A DNA stretch of 64,000 nucleotides from Reticulitermes speratus (taxonomy: Eukaryota; Arthropoda; Insecta; Blattodea; Rhinotermitidae). The stretch lies in the NCBI GenBank assembly GCA_021186555.1, contig JAJKFL010000039.1:12938733-13002732 (forward strand), given 5' to 3'. This document shows, in pieces, positions 1 to 12,095 of the stretch. Every line of letters starts with the position of its first letter. The stretch's first letter is position 1. The notes under the pieces are model-generated. The model saw nothing but the letters and a program-made list of their open reading frames with translations. It was not told where the DNA came from and did no database searches. The position numbers and the translations under genes were made by a program.

Positions 1-719
1 ATAAAATTTTGTTCTTGAACATTTAATCACACTACGTAGAATAACAATTATTTTACGTCGTTTAATATTTGCATATTATAAACCGTTTTCAACGAAATTT
101 GTAAGTCTTAATGACATCTCTTTTGTGTCATGTAGGCCTAACAGTTTCCTTTTCGTGGATGAACCATATTGAGGAAACCCAAAACCGCGTTTGTCTTAAA
201 TCCAACAAGTAATTTCGCAGATAGAACGTGTTAATGGACATGCATGACCTATTTATGAGGTATATTTAGTTCTGCTTGCCCATTCTTCAAACACATTAGC
301 CTGAGAGAGAGAGAGAGAAGTTTGATTGTTCTCTTGCAGACTACCAATTAAACTAATCATATTTTACTTGCATGCCGATTTGGTCACATGTTACTGTAAA
401 ACATCATGTTTAGTGGGTACTTCGCCATAGAATGGCGCCTGCTTGTTTTGGGTTGCGCATATCGAAGACTGCCTCCAGATATGGACAGCAGTCGCGTAGA
501 GCCGACAGACATGTGGATTACCATCGGCGGGGTTAGAAGGAAGGCTAACAAGCTCTCATCTTAAGAGACTAGTATGTTAGGGCCTCGTACTATATGAGCA
601 CTGAAGACGGACGATATTCCGTACATTACGTATGCTACCTGTATCTGAACTGGATCTAGTATGAAATTCCTTCTCTAAATTTCCTTCGCCATGCGCCTTC
701 TGTGCTCAGTAGACCAGCA

Positions 720-1275
720 CAGTCATCCCTTGCTTTTCGCGGGGGTTAGCTTACCACCTTCATGTGCCGATTGTCTAGAAATCTGGGACCCTCAACCTCC
801 TGGAACCCTAAAGGCCTGTCCAGGCCTGTAATGGGATTGCTTTACCCTTACCTAGCTTTTAGAACCCCCGCCATAAGCGGAAATCCGCGAATAATTGTCC
901 GCCCCCCCCCCCCCAAAAATGCTTTATTATTATTTGTGATTTTCTTTATAATAATATATTTTTAATGTTTCTTTTTATGCTTAACTCCTTTTAGTCATTT
1001 AACCACAACATAATGAAAATGAAAAATTAAAAGCATTTTAATTTACTTTTTACGTGGCTTTGTTTTTATTTTGCCACTGGTTTATTTTCGCTGGTTGCAA
1101 ATTCTTTTTTCTTGCAGAAACATTGTGATGGGGAGCTGCTTCCTTTTTTTAACTCCTTGAACCTAGAACCTTCTAGTTCTGGAAAGTTGAGAGATTTTTT
1201 ATTTTGATTCTTGGGGCGACCCCGCGAATTTGCAAACCCGCGAGCTACGAACCCACGAAAAGCGATGGATGACCA
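720..1275. mobile_element. Nonautonomous pogo/Tigger-like MITE
   Basis: Left end CAGTCATCCCTTGCTTTTCG and right end CGAAAAGCGATGGATGACCA are imperfect inverted repeats of about 25 bases in the style of Tigger elements. Inner GC-rich blocks also mirror each other (GCGGGGGTT and CCCGCGA). No transposase frame. The target duplication is not clear. Confidence 0.6.
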
Positions 1276-1339
1276 CATCTAGACTTGGACGGATCGTCTG
1301 ACTTATGATAGAGCCCAAACGCAAAGCCGTTGTAACTTT

Positions 1340-1425
1340 CTGTTCAAAAAAAGGTGGGGAATTTCTTGAGAAGATGAGACAAAATTGGCTTCTGAAGAAG
1401 GACCTTGCTCCACTTAATCGGCTAA
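1340..1425 (+). mobile_element. LINE 3'-tail fragment
   Basis: GGTGGGGAATTTCTTGAGAA, GGCTTCTGAAGAAGGAC, CTTGCTCCACTT follow the order of the tail at 50850. Confidence 0.45.
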
Positions 1426-1589
1426 AGAAAGCTTAACTTACATAAGAGAATACAGAACTTTGTGCGCTCAAGATTTTTCAGGATGGCGTTTTAGTGTTTT
1501 AACGTGTAGACTATATTCGGTGAGGCAGGTAAAATTGCTATGAATTGTGCGTAGAAAAATGAAGCTTTCGTGGTTTATACTCAATTGTG

Positions 1590-1905
1590 TGGGCTTTTCC
1601 ACCTTCTAATATGTTCAAATTAATTTAATAAATACAACACTACGTTTCGGGGGCAGGAGCGCCCACATTTTCAAGCTTGCTTCTGAAAGATAATATTATC
1701 ACACAATTATAAACACGGTTCTGTAACAACACGAAATAGAGTCGTTCTTTATTTGGTGTTGTAGAATGGTGTTTGTAATTGTGTGAAAATGTTATGTTTT
1801 AGAAGCAAGCCTGAAGACGGGGGCAGATCCTGCTCCCGAAACATAGTTTTATGCTTCCTAAATTAATTTGAATATATTAGACGATGAAGAAAGTCCACAA
1901 AATTA
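1590..1905. mobile_element. Foldback repeat with hammerhead-like core
   Basis: Two arms of about 130 bases are imperfect inverted copies: left with AATTAATTTAATAAATAC and TACGTTTCGGGGGCAGGAGC, right with CTGAAGACGGGGGCAGATCC, CGAAACATAG and AATTAATTTGAATAT. The same family recurs at 31425-31545, including the outer AGACGACGAAAAAGTCCAC motif. Confidence 0.6.
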
Positions 1906-2840
1906 GTGGGTATAGTTCTGATACTCTACCATCGTTAGAACCTTGCAAGGTAATATTTCATGATTGTTTGAAGCTATTACCCAGGCATTTGCCTGGGACA
2001 CACAAAAAATGACAAAAAAAAGACCTCGGTTGAACCAGTAACGCGGCTGAAGTTCGTAACAGATAGCATACACGTACATCCGATATACGTGCTTGTCAGA
2101 AGCGTTCCCGCTGCATTAACCTGCCCAGCTACATTTTACGCTCAATGCCAACTGACGGAGGGGGGGGGGGGGGGTGGAAGCCGGTACAAATTACATGGGT
2201 CCGGCGGTTCCGGATCGGGGCCGGAGCCGACAATGTTGCGTATGTTTTGATAGAGTAAAGTTCGCGAAATGCTAGTTTTCTGAATCGAGTGTTTTAAAAA
2301 TGTAGTTAAAAAAAAAGAAACCGTATTTTCTCTTAGTTTTCAAATAAACAAGATCTCATGTCAGAATTATAAAATGTAAAAAATTTAACATTTTAGTGAA
2401 AAACAAAAAGCATTTGCTTTTTTTTAAGTAAGTTAGAGTCAATTTCAAGTATGTTACATTTTACTGGCGTTTCAATGTGCGAAAATTTGCAATTTTCAAG
2501 GTTGTATATTGCGAGTGTTTGCTGCAGTGTTAATTATAATAATATGCTATGTTATTTTGATTTACATTTTTTTAAATGTTGTTTAAATTTTTTATGTGAT
2601 TGTCAAGATTAAAGGTTTTCTTTTCCTATTCCATTTTTTATTTTTATACTAGTTAGGGTATATTTATTTATTTATCTATTATTTTCTGCACATCAATACA
2701 AATCTCGTGTAAAGATTTGTAGCCGATCGGCTTTTGTTGGGGGGCCCGAACCCGCTTCGGCGGCCCTGCTTACGCTTCGTTTATTTTGTAATACCCCGTC
2801 GACGATTTACAGATACACACAAACTGCACCGCCCAAAGTC
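1906..2840. other. Dipeptidase 3' intron, no gene seen
   Basis: AT-rich with a G run at 2159-2174. The stretch from 2180 to 2235 and that at 2740-2772 are GC-rich and might be the two ends of a MITE, but no clear inverted repeat can be read. Confidence 0.4.
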
Positions 2841-3439
2841 ATGTCAGAACGCGAGGTGGGCTGTGACAGGTAGATTTCCTTCTTCACACGGGAAGCGATA
2901 AGAAAAGCAGCACAAATAATGAATGGGCAAGCAAGCGTCTGCATAATGCATACACTCGCCTCCTGCATGCAGGAGCAACCTGGTCAGCATGAATGCTGCA
3001 TGCTGCCGGCTAATAGGACCGGAGCCGCGCGTCAAGTTCCCACTAAACACCGCACACATGTAAAACATTTTACTTACATTCTGGCGTTTCATTTCTCCAA
3101 GGCTACAGTATGAGCACACAGAGTAGTACTATACGTCATGACTTAGGCGCTGAAGCCAGTTCTTAAACTTACACAAAATGTCAAGTATCAAATTATAAAA
3201 TTATACAAAATGTATTGTAATTTATTGTATCTGCTGGGTAAAACAGTCGTCTCTTTTCCTCTACGAATGGCCCGTAAATTATTCCTCGTGTCCGTGTTTT
3301 ACATCGAAGATATGTGATGTCAAGTAAATATGTACTGACTATTTAATTCAGAAATCATAACATCTCTTACTTAAGCAAATTTCTTTCGCACAACATTGGG
3401 AATTAAAAGGGCAAAAAAAGGTAAAATTTGCCCTATAAC

Positions 3440-3670
3440 AGGCCATGACGGCCCAAAGGGGGAGTAGAGGTATAGCTCTACTCTTTATTTAACCTCGGCG
3501 CTAGGTACGGGTGGGTGGTCAACGCCACCCCCCGGCCGTTTGTACAGGAGACCGGGTGAGCCCCAGGGCCCGTCTGAACGGGGACGGAAAATCTCGCCCT
3601 CACTGGGATTCGATCTCCGGACCGTCCAGCCCGCAGCGAGTGGCTATACCGACTATGTTATCCCGGCCCA
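3440..3670 (-). mobile_element. SINE family A copy
   Basis: Reversed body (GGGGGAGTAGAGGTATAGC) and head (ACTGGGATTCGATCTCCGG, CCGACTATGTTATCCCGG). Confidence 0.75.
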
Positions 3671-3754
3671 CTTGTTCGGTTTTTGTTTGTGGTTTAATTT
3701 AATGACGCTTTTTCAAGTGCATGCCTCATATATCGTCAATGATAGGATGTTTAC

Positions 3755-3930
3755 GAATGGTAAATTGGGAGGAAGCGGTTGGGACCAGTTGTAAAGTACA
3801 ATCACCGCATTTGTCTGAAAGGACTGAGAAAACCACGAACACAGTCTCGGGACCGACAATCAAATCGGGGATGGTCCTATCGAATACGAAACAGGAGTGC
3901 TGGCTACCAATGGCGCAACAAAGTTTTTTG
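3755..3930 (-). mobile_element. SINE family C copy
   Basis: GGAGGAAGCGGTTGGGACC, GAGAAAACCACGAACACAG, CGGGACCGACAATCAAATC, CGAATACGAAACAGGAGTGC. Confidence 0.6.
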
Positions 3931-3984
3931 ACGCCGGGGGCGATTGATAACAATGGCCGCCGCTAAGAGAAATTATGAACTTCA

Positions 3985-4165
3985 AAAATAATCACAATTA
4001 TTTATTGAATTTCTGTTATTTGGCTCAATAATTTAAAATATGATCTCAGAAAATCAAATTTATTACTTAAAATTTTTATTTTGCTGCTCATTTCACCTCC
4101 CCTTCGACTCTGCCTCCTCGGGCGACCGAATATTTCGCCCACAGCTTCCTCAGCTACGCCCGCGC
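3985..4165. mobile_element. Partial copy of the GGCGTAGCTAG MITE
   Basis: Shares the order TTATTTGGCTC, TTTAAAATxTG, CAGAAAAT and the end CAGCTACGCCC with the element at 32118-32393. The left end is missing. Confidence 0.45.
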
Positions 4166-4534
4166 TACTACTAAACCGCCACATTTGATCATCAGGTTAT
4201 TGAGGACAAATGAATAAGACAGCAGATGGAATACAGCGTTGGCCAAATAGTTCTATCCCATTACCATTCCTCACTCTACTTGCATAGGCCTATTACACTC
4301 GTGCAAGTGCAAAAAGATTCCATTAAAATTGGTAATGGGAAGCGTCTACACTAAAAGTCGCCAGGGGAATTTGTCTTTGTTCTTAATGGTTAAATACACA
4401 CAAACTCGGCATGAATCTGAAATCGAATTTTATAGATTTTCTCAGAAAGGAATCGTCGTAAAAAATGGATTTATACAAGTTTTGCCGATTATTCCCGGCT
4501 TACTTTACTTTACTTTATCATGTCCGGACCATTA

Positions 4535-4775
4535 AATTAAAGATTTTTTGCCCAGTATTGGGCTACGTCAATTCCATTTTTATTTGCAAGCCATAAATTT
4601 TCGAGGGTGCATTGGTGGGTGCAGTCCTTGCATGACAGGAGATGCTCCATATCTTGTACCTCTCCACAGCCACAATATAGGTCGTCAGCGTCTGTTTTGC
4701 CCCATTTCACCATATTTGTTTTTACTGGTGCCACCCCTGTTCTAATGCGGTTAAGAGATTACTCCCGGCGATAAT
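4535..4775 (-). mobile_element. Jockey/I-like LINE, C-terminal zinc-knuckle fragment
   Basis: Minus strand: N-R-I-R-T-G, then KTNMVKWGKTDADDLYCGCG and EVQDMEHLLSCKDC. The C-x-C-G...H-L-L-x-C motif closes the polyprotein of many non-LTR retrotransposons. 65 codons are open. Confidence 0.7.
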
Positions 4776-5560
4776 ATGCAGCGATCATAAACTAAAAGAA
4801 GTGGGTTAACTTACAGGAGTTTGTTCGCTGTGGGACATTTATCCTATAATGCACGATTTAAATCACCAACATTGAAACATTTGTTGATACGAAGGAACGA
4901 TGTATTTGTCCCGAGGCAAATAATGTGTGTAAAACAGAAAAAAATTGTTTTTGAGTTACGTTACGTTCTTGTTAATTGTAACTCACACATTCGATGGAAA
5001 TTCTTAAATAACGTTGAAAAAAAATCAGTGACTTCGTAGTTTGTTTTTGGATTTGGTAAAATCAATAGAGGAATTCGCACGTCGAGGTCGCTTTCCACAG
5101 CAGATGCAGTTAATTATTTGCTACGTGTCCTGAGTAAGTCGATGTTTGTGGCAGAACGTACAGGCGTGCGTGTTCAGCTCATGTATCAAAATATGCGTGA
5201 CTGTTTTCTAAGAGAAAAAAAAATCTTCCGTAAGGAAATATTTAAGGCATAAAAATGTATTCTAAAAGTGAAAGCGATGCCTTTTCTGTAACACAAAACA
5301 CAAAAGTTCTTTATCCTCCATATGTCACCTCTCTCGCAAGGATATTAGTGCACATGAATTTAATTGTATAGTAGATTAAACTGCAAGTTACATTAAAACT
5401 AAAATGATGTATTTCAGCTAAAGCATTCTAATCTTTCTTTAAAACAGAATTATGTAGCGCTATGCCATTATATTCATAAAGAGTTTAAACTAAATATTTT
5501 CTACCGTATGGGCTTATTGTTTGTTCAGTATTACAGTTTCTTTGTCGCCTGGTTTCATCA
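4776..5560. other. Intronic sequence, nothing recognised
   Basis: AT-rich unique-looking sequence without repeat or coding character. Confidence 0.5.
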
Positions 5561-5561
5561 A

Positions 5562-5645
5562 CATAATGGCGATGATGATAATGATGATGACGACGGCGAC
5601 GACGATGAAGATGATGATAATAACAATAACGATGATAATATAATC
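5562..5645 (+). repeat. (GAT/GAC)n trinucleotide tract
   Basis: Long run of GATGATGAC-like units; the poly-Asp/Asn reading is a by-product. Confidence 0.85.
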
Positions 5646-5679
5646 ATAAAATTTGCTTTTGTAAAGGTACAGATGTCCC

Positions 5680-5962
5680 TGTTCACGTCATGAAGGCATA
5701 TGAGAGAGTGGAGGTGTAACTCCAAGCATTCGTAATCTTAGGCACTAGGTGGAAGTGAATGGTCAAATTCACACCTCGACCTCTTTACCCCCGCAATAAG
5801 AGCCCCCTTCGCGGATTGAATAAGAGACTAGTTGGGATCTACAGCCGGTCTGGCATCTTTCGAGAGGCAAAAATCTCTTGCGTCTGTCGGGAATAGAACC
5901 ATGATTCCTGTATTGTCCGGCTCCATTCCTTACACTGGTCACTATGTCGACCGCGCTGTTAG
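5680..5962 (-). mobile_element. SINE family A copy, diverged
   Basis: Order CATGAAGGC, GGAGGTGTAACTCCA, CCGGTCTGG, then a decayed B-box AATAGAACCATGATTCC and TATGTCGACCGCGCT. Confidence 0.65.
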
Positions 5963-6083
5963 AGTGCTCCTGTGCGTAATTAAAGTACTAGTACTAAAGC
6001 ACTATGGGAGGTTGTGTGGACCGCTTTCAATCCGCAAATTCTGGTTGGTCTATCCTTATATCTTGTAGCTATAGTCCATATTG

Positions 6084-6356
6084 TGGGCCGCGATAGCGTA
6101 GTCGGTATAGCGAATCGCTACGGCCTGGACGGTCCGGGGATCGAATCCCGGTGGGGCGAGATTTTCCGCACCTGCCCAGACCGGCCCTGGGGCCAACCCA
6201 GCCTCCTATACAATGGGTACCGGGTCTCTTTCCCGGGGGTAAAGCGGCCGGGGCGTGGAGTTAACCACCCACCCTCATCTAGTGCCAGGGTTAAAGAAAG
6301 GGTAGAGCTATACCTCTACTCCCCCTCTGGGCCTAATCTAATCTAATCTAATCTAG
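6084..6356 (+). mobile_element. SINE family A, near full length
   Basis: tRNA-like head with A-box GCGTAGTCGGTATAGCG and B-box GGGGATCGAATCCC. The body has CCAGACCGGCCCTGGGGCC and ACCTCTACTCCCCCT, followed by a (TAATC)n tail. Family A recurs at least nine more times in this window. Confidence 0.8.
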
Positions 6357-7017
6357 GAGAACTTTACCTTTACCCTTTACTTTACCTTTATAGTGTATAT
6401 TACAATATGGTAGCAGAATCCGAAGGTTCAACACTGCTCTTATCCAAAGCCCGCCTCTCTAGCTTATCCTGAGCCAGTCTGTCCACCTCCGGTCCCCGTA
6501 ACCTCTTTTCCTGATATTTACCTTAATGTTATCCTTCACATTCTCGGTCGCCCAAGCTCATTTTTTTGTAGGAAGTTTTCCTACCTTATCTGTGTATGCA
6601 TTTTTAGATTACCGCTTGCTAGCGACACGCTGCTCTTGTCGTAGCATTTTATAGTTTACTTCCCTAATAATGACAGGCCTGCCAGGCGGCCTGTATAAAT
6701 AATTAAATTCCTCGTTACGCGACACCAAAATGTTCTCACTTATTTCCGTCTTGTTGTATAGGAGTATTTTAACAGCTGCAAAAATAAATACGTTATTGTA
6801 AAACTAGTGACTTCTCTTCGTTCTCCGTTTCCTTTGAACGGCTAGGCAGGTTCTTTCAAAGAGTATACTGCTCCACCATTATACAGAGCTCTCACAATGT
6901 AAGAACATCGTACGTTATTGTTTATATATACAGAATTGCCAGGCATAAGCAGCATTCAACAAGAAGACTCTTTACACCGCTAAATTAGACTTAAATTTAA
7001 GGAAGAAACTAATAAAG
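6357..7017. other. Intronic sequence, nothing sure
   Basis: At 6420-6540 the minus strand is open (QEKRLRGPEVDRLAQDKLER). Splice sites and homology are lacking, so it is not called a gene. Confidence 0.35.
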
Positions 7018-7450
7018 TGCTTTATTTGGAGCATAGCTTTGTATGGTGCTGAAACGTCGACACTTCGGAATATAGATGAGAAATACCTGGAAAGTTGTGA
7101 AATGTGGTGCTGGAGAAGAATGGAAAAGATCAGCTGGACCGATCATGTGAGACAAGAAAATGTATTACATAGAGTCGAGGAGAGGAATATCCTACATACA
7201 CTAAAAGTAAGGAAGTATAACTGGATTGGTCACATCTTGCGTAGGAACTGGCTTGTAAAACACGTTATTGATGGAAAGATAGCAGGAAGGATAGAAATGA
7301 CGGGATGGCGAGGAAGAAGACGTAAGCGGCTACTGGATGACCTTAAGGAAGAGAGAGGGTACTGGAAATTGAAATAGGAATCACTAGATCGCACTCTGTG
7401 GGGAACTCGCTTTGGAAGAGGCTACGGACTGACTGCAGAATGAAAATAAA
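7018..7450 (+). mobile_element. Second LINE family, RT C-terminal fragment
   Basis: An open frame of 112 codons: LYGAETSTLRNIDEKYLES-like start, CEMWCWRRMEKISWTDHVRQ, RNILHTLKVRKYNWIGHILR and GWRGRRRKRLLDDLKEERGY. This is the conserved tail of an insect non-LTR retrotransposon polyprotein (W-C-W-R-R-M-E-K-I-S-W-T-D). The last codons (LWGTRFGRGYGL) run on after a stop at 7375. 5' truncated, relatively young because the frame is open. Confidence 0.8.
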
Positions 7451-7650
7451 GTTACAGGCGTGTAAATACGCATTCCCTTTGTACAGTGTTGTATTAAGCT
7501 TGTGGCTTGTGTTATGAATACATAGCCCTATTTGCATTGAGCTATTTTCATTAATTATGGATATATATTCTGTTTGACCACCAAAACATTTTAGCGAATG
7601 CCCCTGTGAGCTCTATTTATATAATTAAACAGTTTACTTTTTATGACAGT

Positions 7651-7676
7651 ATTATATATATATATATATATATATA
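7651..7676 (+). repeat. (TA)n microsatellite
   Basis: About 13 pure TA units. Confidence 0.9.
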
Positions 7677-7988
7677 TGCCTGGGTTCCACATAGTTCCAT
7701 TGGCCAGAGAGAATTTACCTACAGTACGCGTGGTGAAACTGCTTATTTATTGTGGTGGTCTTATCAATATAATTATATTCCTGTCATAAAATGTTTTGTT
7801 ATTTACCATCCTGGCATCGCATAGTAATTGAGTATGATGCATTACGCAGTTGCCAAGTAAAGGAACGGCGGGGAACATACATAGCTTTCTACGCTATAAA
7901 TACTGATTTATGTTCGCCTATTACGTAGATCAAAACACAAGAAAGGAGATCACTGAAGGAAAATATTTTTTGTATAAAGCGTACTGAC

Positions 7989-8145
7989 CTGTGCTGCCAC
8001 TAGTCCGGCCTGCAGTCTCGGCAAGTCTGTGTGCGACCAGGCACTTCTAGACCACGGCAGTACTTTACGTAGATCTTCTCCGAATGGGAAATCTCGAAGT
8101 CGGTTATGCAGGAACATCCTAATGTTCCATGGCAAATCGTTATGA
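7989..8145 (-). CDS. Membrane dipeptidase (M19), exon at start of catalytic domain
   Basis: Zinc-dependent dipeptidase of the renal/membrane dipeptidase family, which cleaves dipeptides outside the cell. On the minus strand the exon starts after the acceptor TTTGTGTTACAG and ends at the donor CAG|GTCAGT. It encodes 52 complete codons beginning HNDLPWNIRM and containing PWSRSAWSHTDLPRL, ending LVAAQ. HNDLPWN is the family signature: the His and the Asp two residues on are the first zinc ligands. The single T at the exon start completes a Gly codon begun by the exon ending at 14401, giving VDG-HND as in insect homologues. The frame is intact. The next expected exon (usually Phe-Trp-x-Ala-Tyr) was not found to the left, so the rest of the enzyme lies beyond base 1. 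Very sure of family. Confidence 0.93.
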
Positions 8146-10500
8146 CTGTAACACAAACAGATGATACAGGATTGAGCTTCCAGTGTATGTCGTGTCAAAA
8201 TCGAAGAGACGCCACAAACAGTCACATTGAATACACGAAATTAAAAATTATCCACGAGAGAACATGAAATAATATATTTTATCTGATATGGTCATCTTTG
8301 TAGGATCTAGGATTTGTACTGTAACTTCTTGTTTCTGAAAGGGAGAGATTAAAATTAATATAGTAGCAACAGTCCACGCCAACCCTTTAGTCGGTGAAGG
8401 GAAGGAATAAAGTTCCTAGTTGTAAAATAATATTTCTTTCCGAATGTGCTGATGGGCAGTTACCCGCATAACACGCACTGAGAAACGCTGGTCTGTTCAA
8501 AGCTTCGTCCACCTGAAGTTTCAGCTTGTGGATTCCTTGTTGGTGAAGAACTAAGTGAAATTGCTCAAAAGAAGAACGGTTCTTCTTTTGACTGGACGCC
8601 TTTTCCGTTTTACACAAGGCATGTGTCAAGGCCGAAAAAAGGATTCCGCAAGGGACGTGTGAATATGATTTATGATTATGTAGTAGGCATTACTCGCATA
8701 CGGATCAATTTAATGCCTTCAAACGGGAAGCACTAACTCCAAAGTCAACATTTGGACATGTCAGCCACATCCACCCTATCCCCATTCAGCATAATTTCCA
8801 ATACATATAACCTCTATTTTAAATTACCCTCACATCACCCTTTGGGTTTTCCAGTAGGATTCCGCACCAACAGCCAGTAGGAATGTTTGATCTCTACTTG
8901 CCTAGTTACAAGCCTAGACCATCCTATTCACTTAGATTTCACCCGTATAAACCTTGAAATTACGCTTCTCGTAATATCCTACACTGCTTCGTTCATTCTT
9001 CTTAGTTTCAAAGGTCTGTGTTTTCGTAAGTACTTTATTCCTGTGCACTAGTAATTCCCCAAAGTAAGAAATCATATTTCACACCGTCACAAAGCAATGC
9101 GAGTAGAGAAAATTATAGGTTTTTATATTCATGTTTAATCTTTAGATTTTGTATATGACAGGGAAAGATAAAACATTCGGAAGTGGATGATGTTGGGCAC
9201 TCCAGCACATAATGTGATCGTCATTTTGTTATGCTTATACTTTTTGATCTGTTACTGTCTCTCCCAACCGCTTGAAGATTGCTACAATTTCATATTACTT
9301 GTTACCCACTTTACATTAGAAATCTGTCCTGATCTTTAATGACGAGACCTTAACATATAGGCTGCATAGTTTTTTGTTCATTTCTAGTCTAGCATCTTTA
9401 CAAACGTCTAGTATAGTTCCTGTGTTCTTTTCCTTTCAAGGCACAAACCGTTGAGGCGAGATGACTCGCCTACTTCACTGACATGGAGAACGCACTGCAT
9501 GCATGATATGTCAGCAAGTTTGTGACACCGACACAATAGGTAGGTGCTTGTATTATCTGGACTGCAAGTTGCTCGTGCGACAGCGAACAGTATTAAGAAC
9601 AGAGTCCAGCCACCCAGAACATCATGGCGAACTTTCACGTTGTCTGTGTTAAGGTTAATACACACACGCTTTGCGATATACTGAGAATCTTAAGACGATT
9701 TTATTTACTGCTTCAGTGGACTAAGTACAAGGAACAAGTATGCAACATTATTTCCCTCCTGTTTCGAAAGCGTAATCTCAAATGCTCTTCCTTCTGATCC
9801 AACAGCGATGGGTAATTTGTTAATTGTCATTAAATAAAATAAAATTATACTGCTGGGTAACCTGGTTTTTTGTTTTTCATTTTAATTAAAAAATATCCCA
9901 AAGTCGCATAGAATTTAGAGGTATGCCTACAATCAAGCAGATTTTGAAGTTCAAATAGAATGAAGCACATTTTTCTTCCACTTTAGAAGTCGTGACGATA
10001 GTCATTTTCGACTCAAACACCCATTCCTGTCTGTCGATTTCAAACACCCACCCCAGTTTTGCATTCACATATTCTAATAAATCTGCTAATTCCAAAGTGC
10101 TATAAATGTATCGTCCTCTATTATTATTATTATTATTATCATCATCATCATCATCACCACCACCACCACCATTATGAACGACAACCTTATTATATTATTA
10201 TCCATTTCATTTGAGTCCTATATTACCACGGCATGGTGCTTCCTCAGTTTGTTGTCGGCGAAGACTTCCATGTATATGTAGAATGAGCTGTGGCAGAAAG
10301 CCGACAAGGTTTGTTTTCAAGCTTGGAGACCCTTTGTGAACACAGTAATGATACTTCGGATTATGTAAGAGATCGGAGACCTCTTGATTAACTGATCGAT
10401 TTTTAGCTTGTCAAAGTGACTTAGTTTCGTGGCGTTTATTGTAATTGTTTTTAATGTGGTTTATTTAACAATGCTGTCACTATCTTAGACTATATGCCTG
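8146..10500. other. Dipeptidase intron, mostly unique sequence
   Basis: No exon, SINE or LINE seen apart from the microsatellite at 10118. Confidence 0.5.
10118..10174 (+). repeat. Compound (ATT)n(ATC)n(ACC)n microsatellite
   Basis: Three trinucleotide runs follow each other without spacer. Confidence 0.9.
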
Positions 10501-10529
10501 CAGCGTCGAATTAGGGGATGATTGAAGAA

Positions 10530-10700
10530 TGATGAATTGGAAGGGGCTTGGAAGGAAGCGGTCGTGATCTCCTCGAGATATTGTCCGGGATTTTCATGAA
10601 GGAAACTGAGGAAAATGCGAAAATTCAGTCAGGATAACCAAAGCCCCGGCCGAGATTCGAGCCGGGCTTGCCGAATTAAAGTTTAGAGCAACGTTACTGC
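10530..10700 (-). mobile_element. SINE family C copy
   Basis: GGAAGGAAGCGGTCGTGATC, ATTGTCCGGGATTTTCATG and GCCGAGATTCGAGCCGGGC. Confidence 0.6.
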
Positions 10701-10708
10701 TAAACAAA

Positions 10709-10746
<38 letters not shown>
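10709..10746 (+). repeat. (ATT)n microsatellite
   Basis: About twelve pure units directly after a family C SINE, whose tail it may be. Confidence 0.9.
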
Positions 10747-10747
<1 letters not shown>

Positions 10748-10854
10748 ACAAATGTGTTTACGTGCGTTCTTACTGTGGTGCTTACCTGCTTTGCTTATTT
10801 TCCCACTTCTAAAACCAAACGTTGCGGTATATTTGTAATCACACGTGTCTTGTA

Positions 10855-11060
10855 TTCGTTGGGCCTAGTGTTTGAGTTTCGACCCGAAGATCAACTACCC
10901 TGACTGAGACTTTTCGTGGTTTTTGTTGGTCTGTCCTGACGAATGGCGGAATAATGACCTGCCTCGAAAGAGGAGAGCAGGCTTCTCATGTCTTCCCATA
11001 ATCGTCATTCACAATCAGAGCTTTGGCGCTACATAAGCTTAGGAGTTGAAAAGGCTTTGT
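10855..11060 (+). mobile_element. SINE family C copy
   Basis: GTTTGAGTTTCGACCCGAAG, CTTTTCGTGGTTTTTGTTGG, CTGACGAATGGCGGAATAAT and GCGCTACATAAGC. Confidence 0.55.
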
Positions 11061-11374
11061 TAAGTAAACCAATATCATAAACAATAAACCACCTGTAAGG
11101 TTTCAAGCATGATATTATGACATGACGCTCAAACACGAGTGATTGTGTTCTGATGGCGTGCAAGACCTTTTGTTGCTGCTGTTAACAGATCCCATGGAGC
11201 AAATTTCTACTTGAGAATCTGAGAGTGATTCAGCTGGTCTGCAACTTTTATGGAACCCTAAGGTCCGTATCGTGCTTATAAGGATGGCCAGTGGGTCATC
11301 TCCATTTATGTTTTCTAAGCGGTCACTTCGGTTCAGGTTTTCCGGCAAAAATGTTGTGTACATTTATCTTCCTC

Positions 11375-11720
11375 GTGCATCGTACGTACCACGCCCATCT
11401 TATCGCCCTTGATATGATCATGTGAGGAAAACTACAAATTACAAAGCCCCTCATTATGAAATGTTCTCAAGCCTCCTTTCAATTTTTTAGGCTTAAATAT
11501 TCTAAGCGCCCTGTTCTCAAACACCCTTAATGTATGTTCTTCATTGTGACAGACCAAATTTTACTCTGATACAAAACAAGGGTAAAATTATTCTTTTTGT
11601 CCATTATTTTAATTTATACGTTTCTCAGATGGAATACGGGAAGACAGAAAATTCTGACATAAATTTTAGCAAGCATTTGCGGATTTAATCTACTATTAAT
11701 ATATACGTGACCCAAATATC
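11375..11720 (-). mobile_element. LINE remnant 3, same family
   Basis: Minus strand frames give LVLYQSKIWSVTMKNIH, CLRTGRLEYLSLKN and IISRAIRWAWYVRCT, matching L-Y-G-x-E-x-W-S-L-T and R-x-M-R-W-A-G-H-V. Heavily decayed. Confidence 0.6.
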
Positions 11721-11939
11721 GATGTAACAGTAGTTTCCAAAGATTTGAACTTTGCCACTATAGGAACAGAATTCGGGACTCTAGAAACTCAGAAGAATTA
11801 CCCTCTACTACATTCTTCAACGATTACCTTGTAGTGCCTACGCGTGTTTTGGGGTTTATTTCAAGACGCTTTCTCAGCTGGTAATTTTATGGCGTCGGTT
11901 GGGGGAAGATTAATAATTTATGAATTGTAGACCTAAATA

Positions 11940-12095
11940 TTGTTGAAGGAAACGGTCGTACCATGTTTTAAAGTACTATTTCCATCAGGAATTAAGTAAA
12001 ACCACTAAAATCATTAGTCGTTAGTTCTGACCGACAATCGAACCCTGGATCTCCCGAATGTGAAGCAGGGACTGCTAAGCACTCTGCCTCAGCTT
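11940..12095 (-). mobile_element. SINE family C copy
   Basis: GTTGAAGGAAACGGTCGTAC, CAGGAATTAAGTAAAACCAC, GACCGACAATCGAACCCTGG, TGCTAAGCACTCTGCC. The clearest tRNA-like head of the family. Confidence 0.65.

Noticed and set aside
6095-6160. tRNA gene
   Set aside because: The A-box and B-box are part of a 270-bp SINE found many times; no full cloverleaf or isolated 73-base unit. The same holds for the heads at 15480, 27410, 53345 and 53675.
6014-6346. 110-codon protein
   Set aside because: Translation of a SINE.
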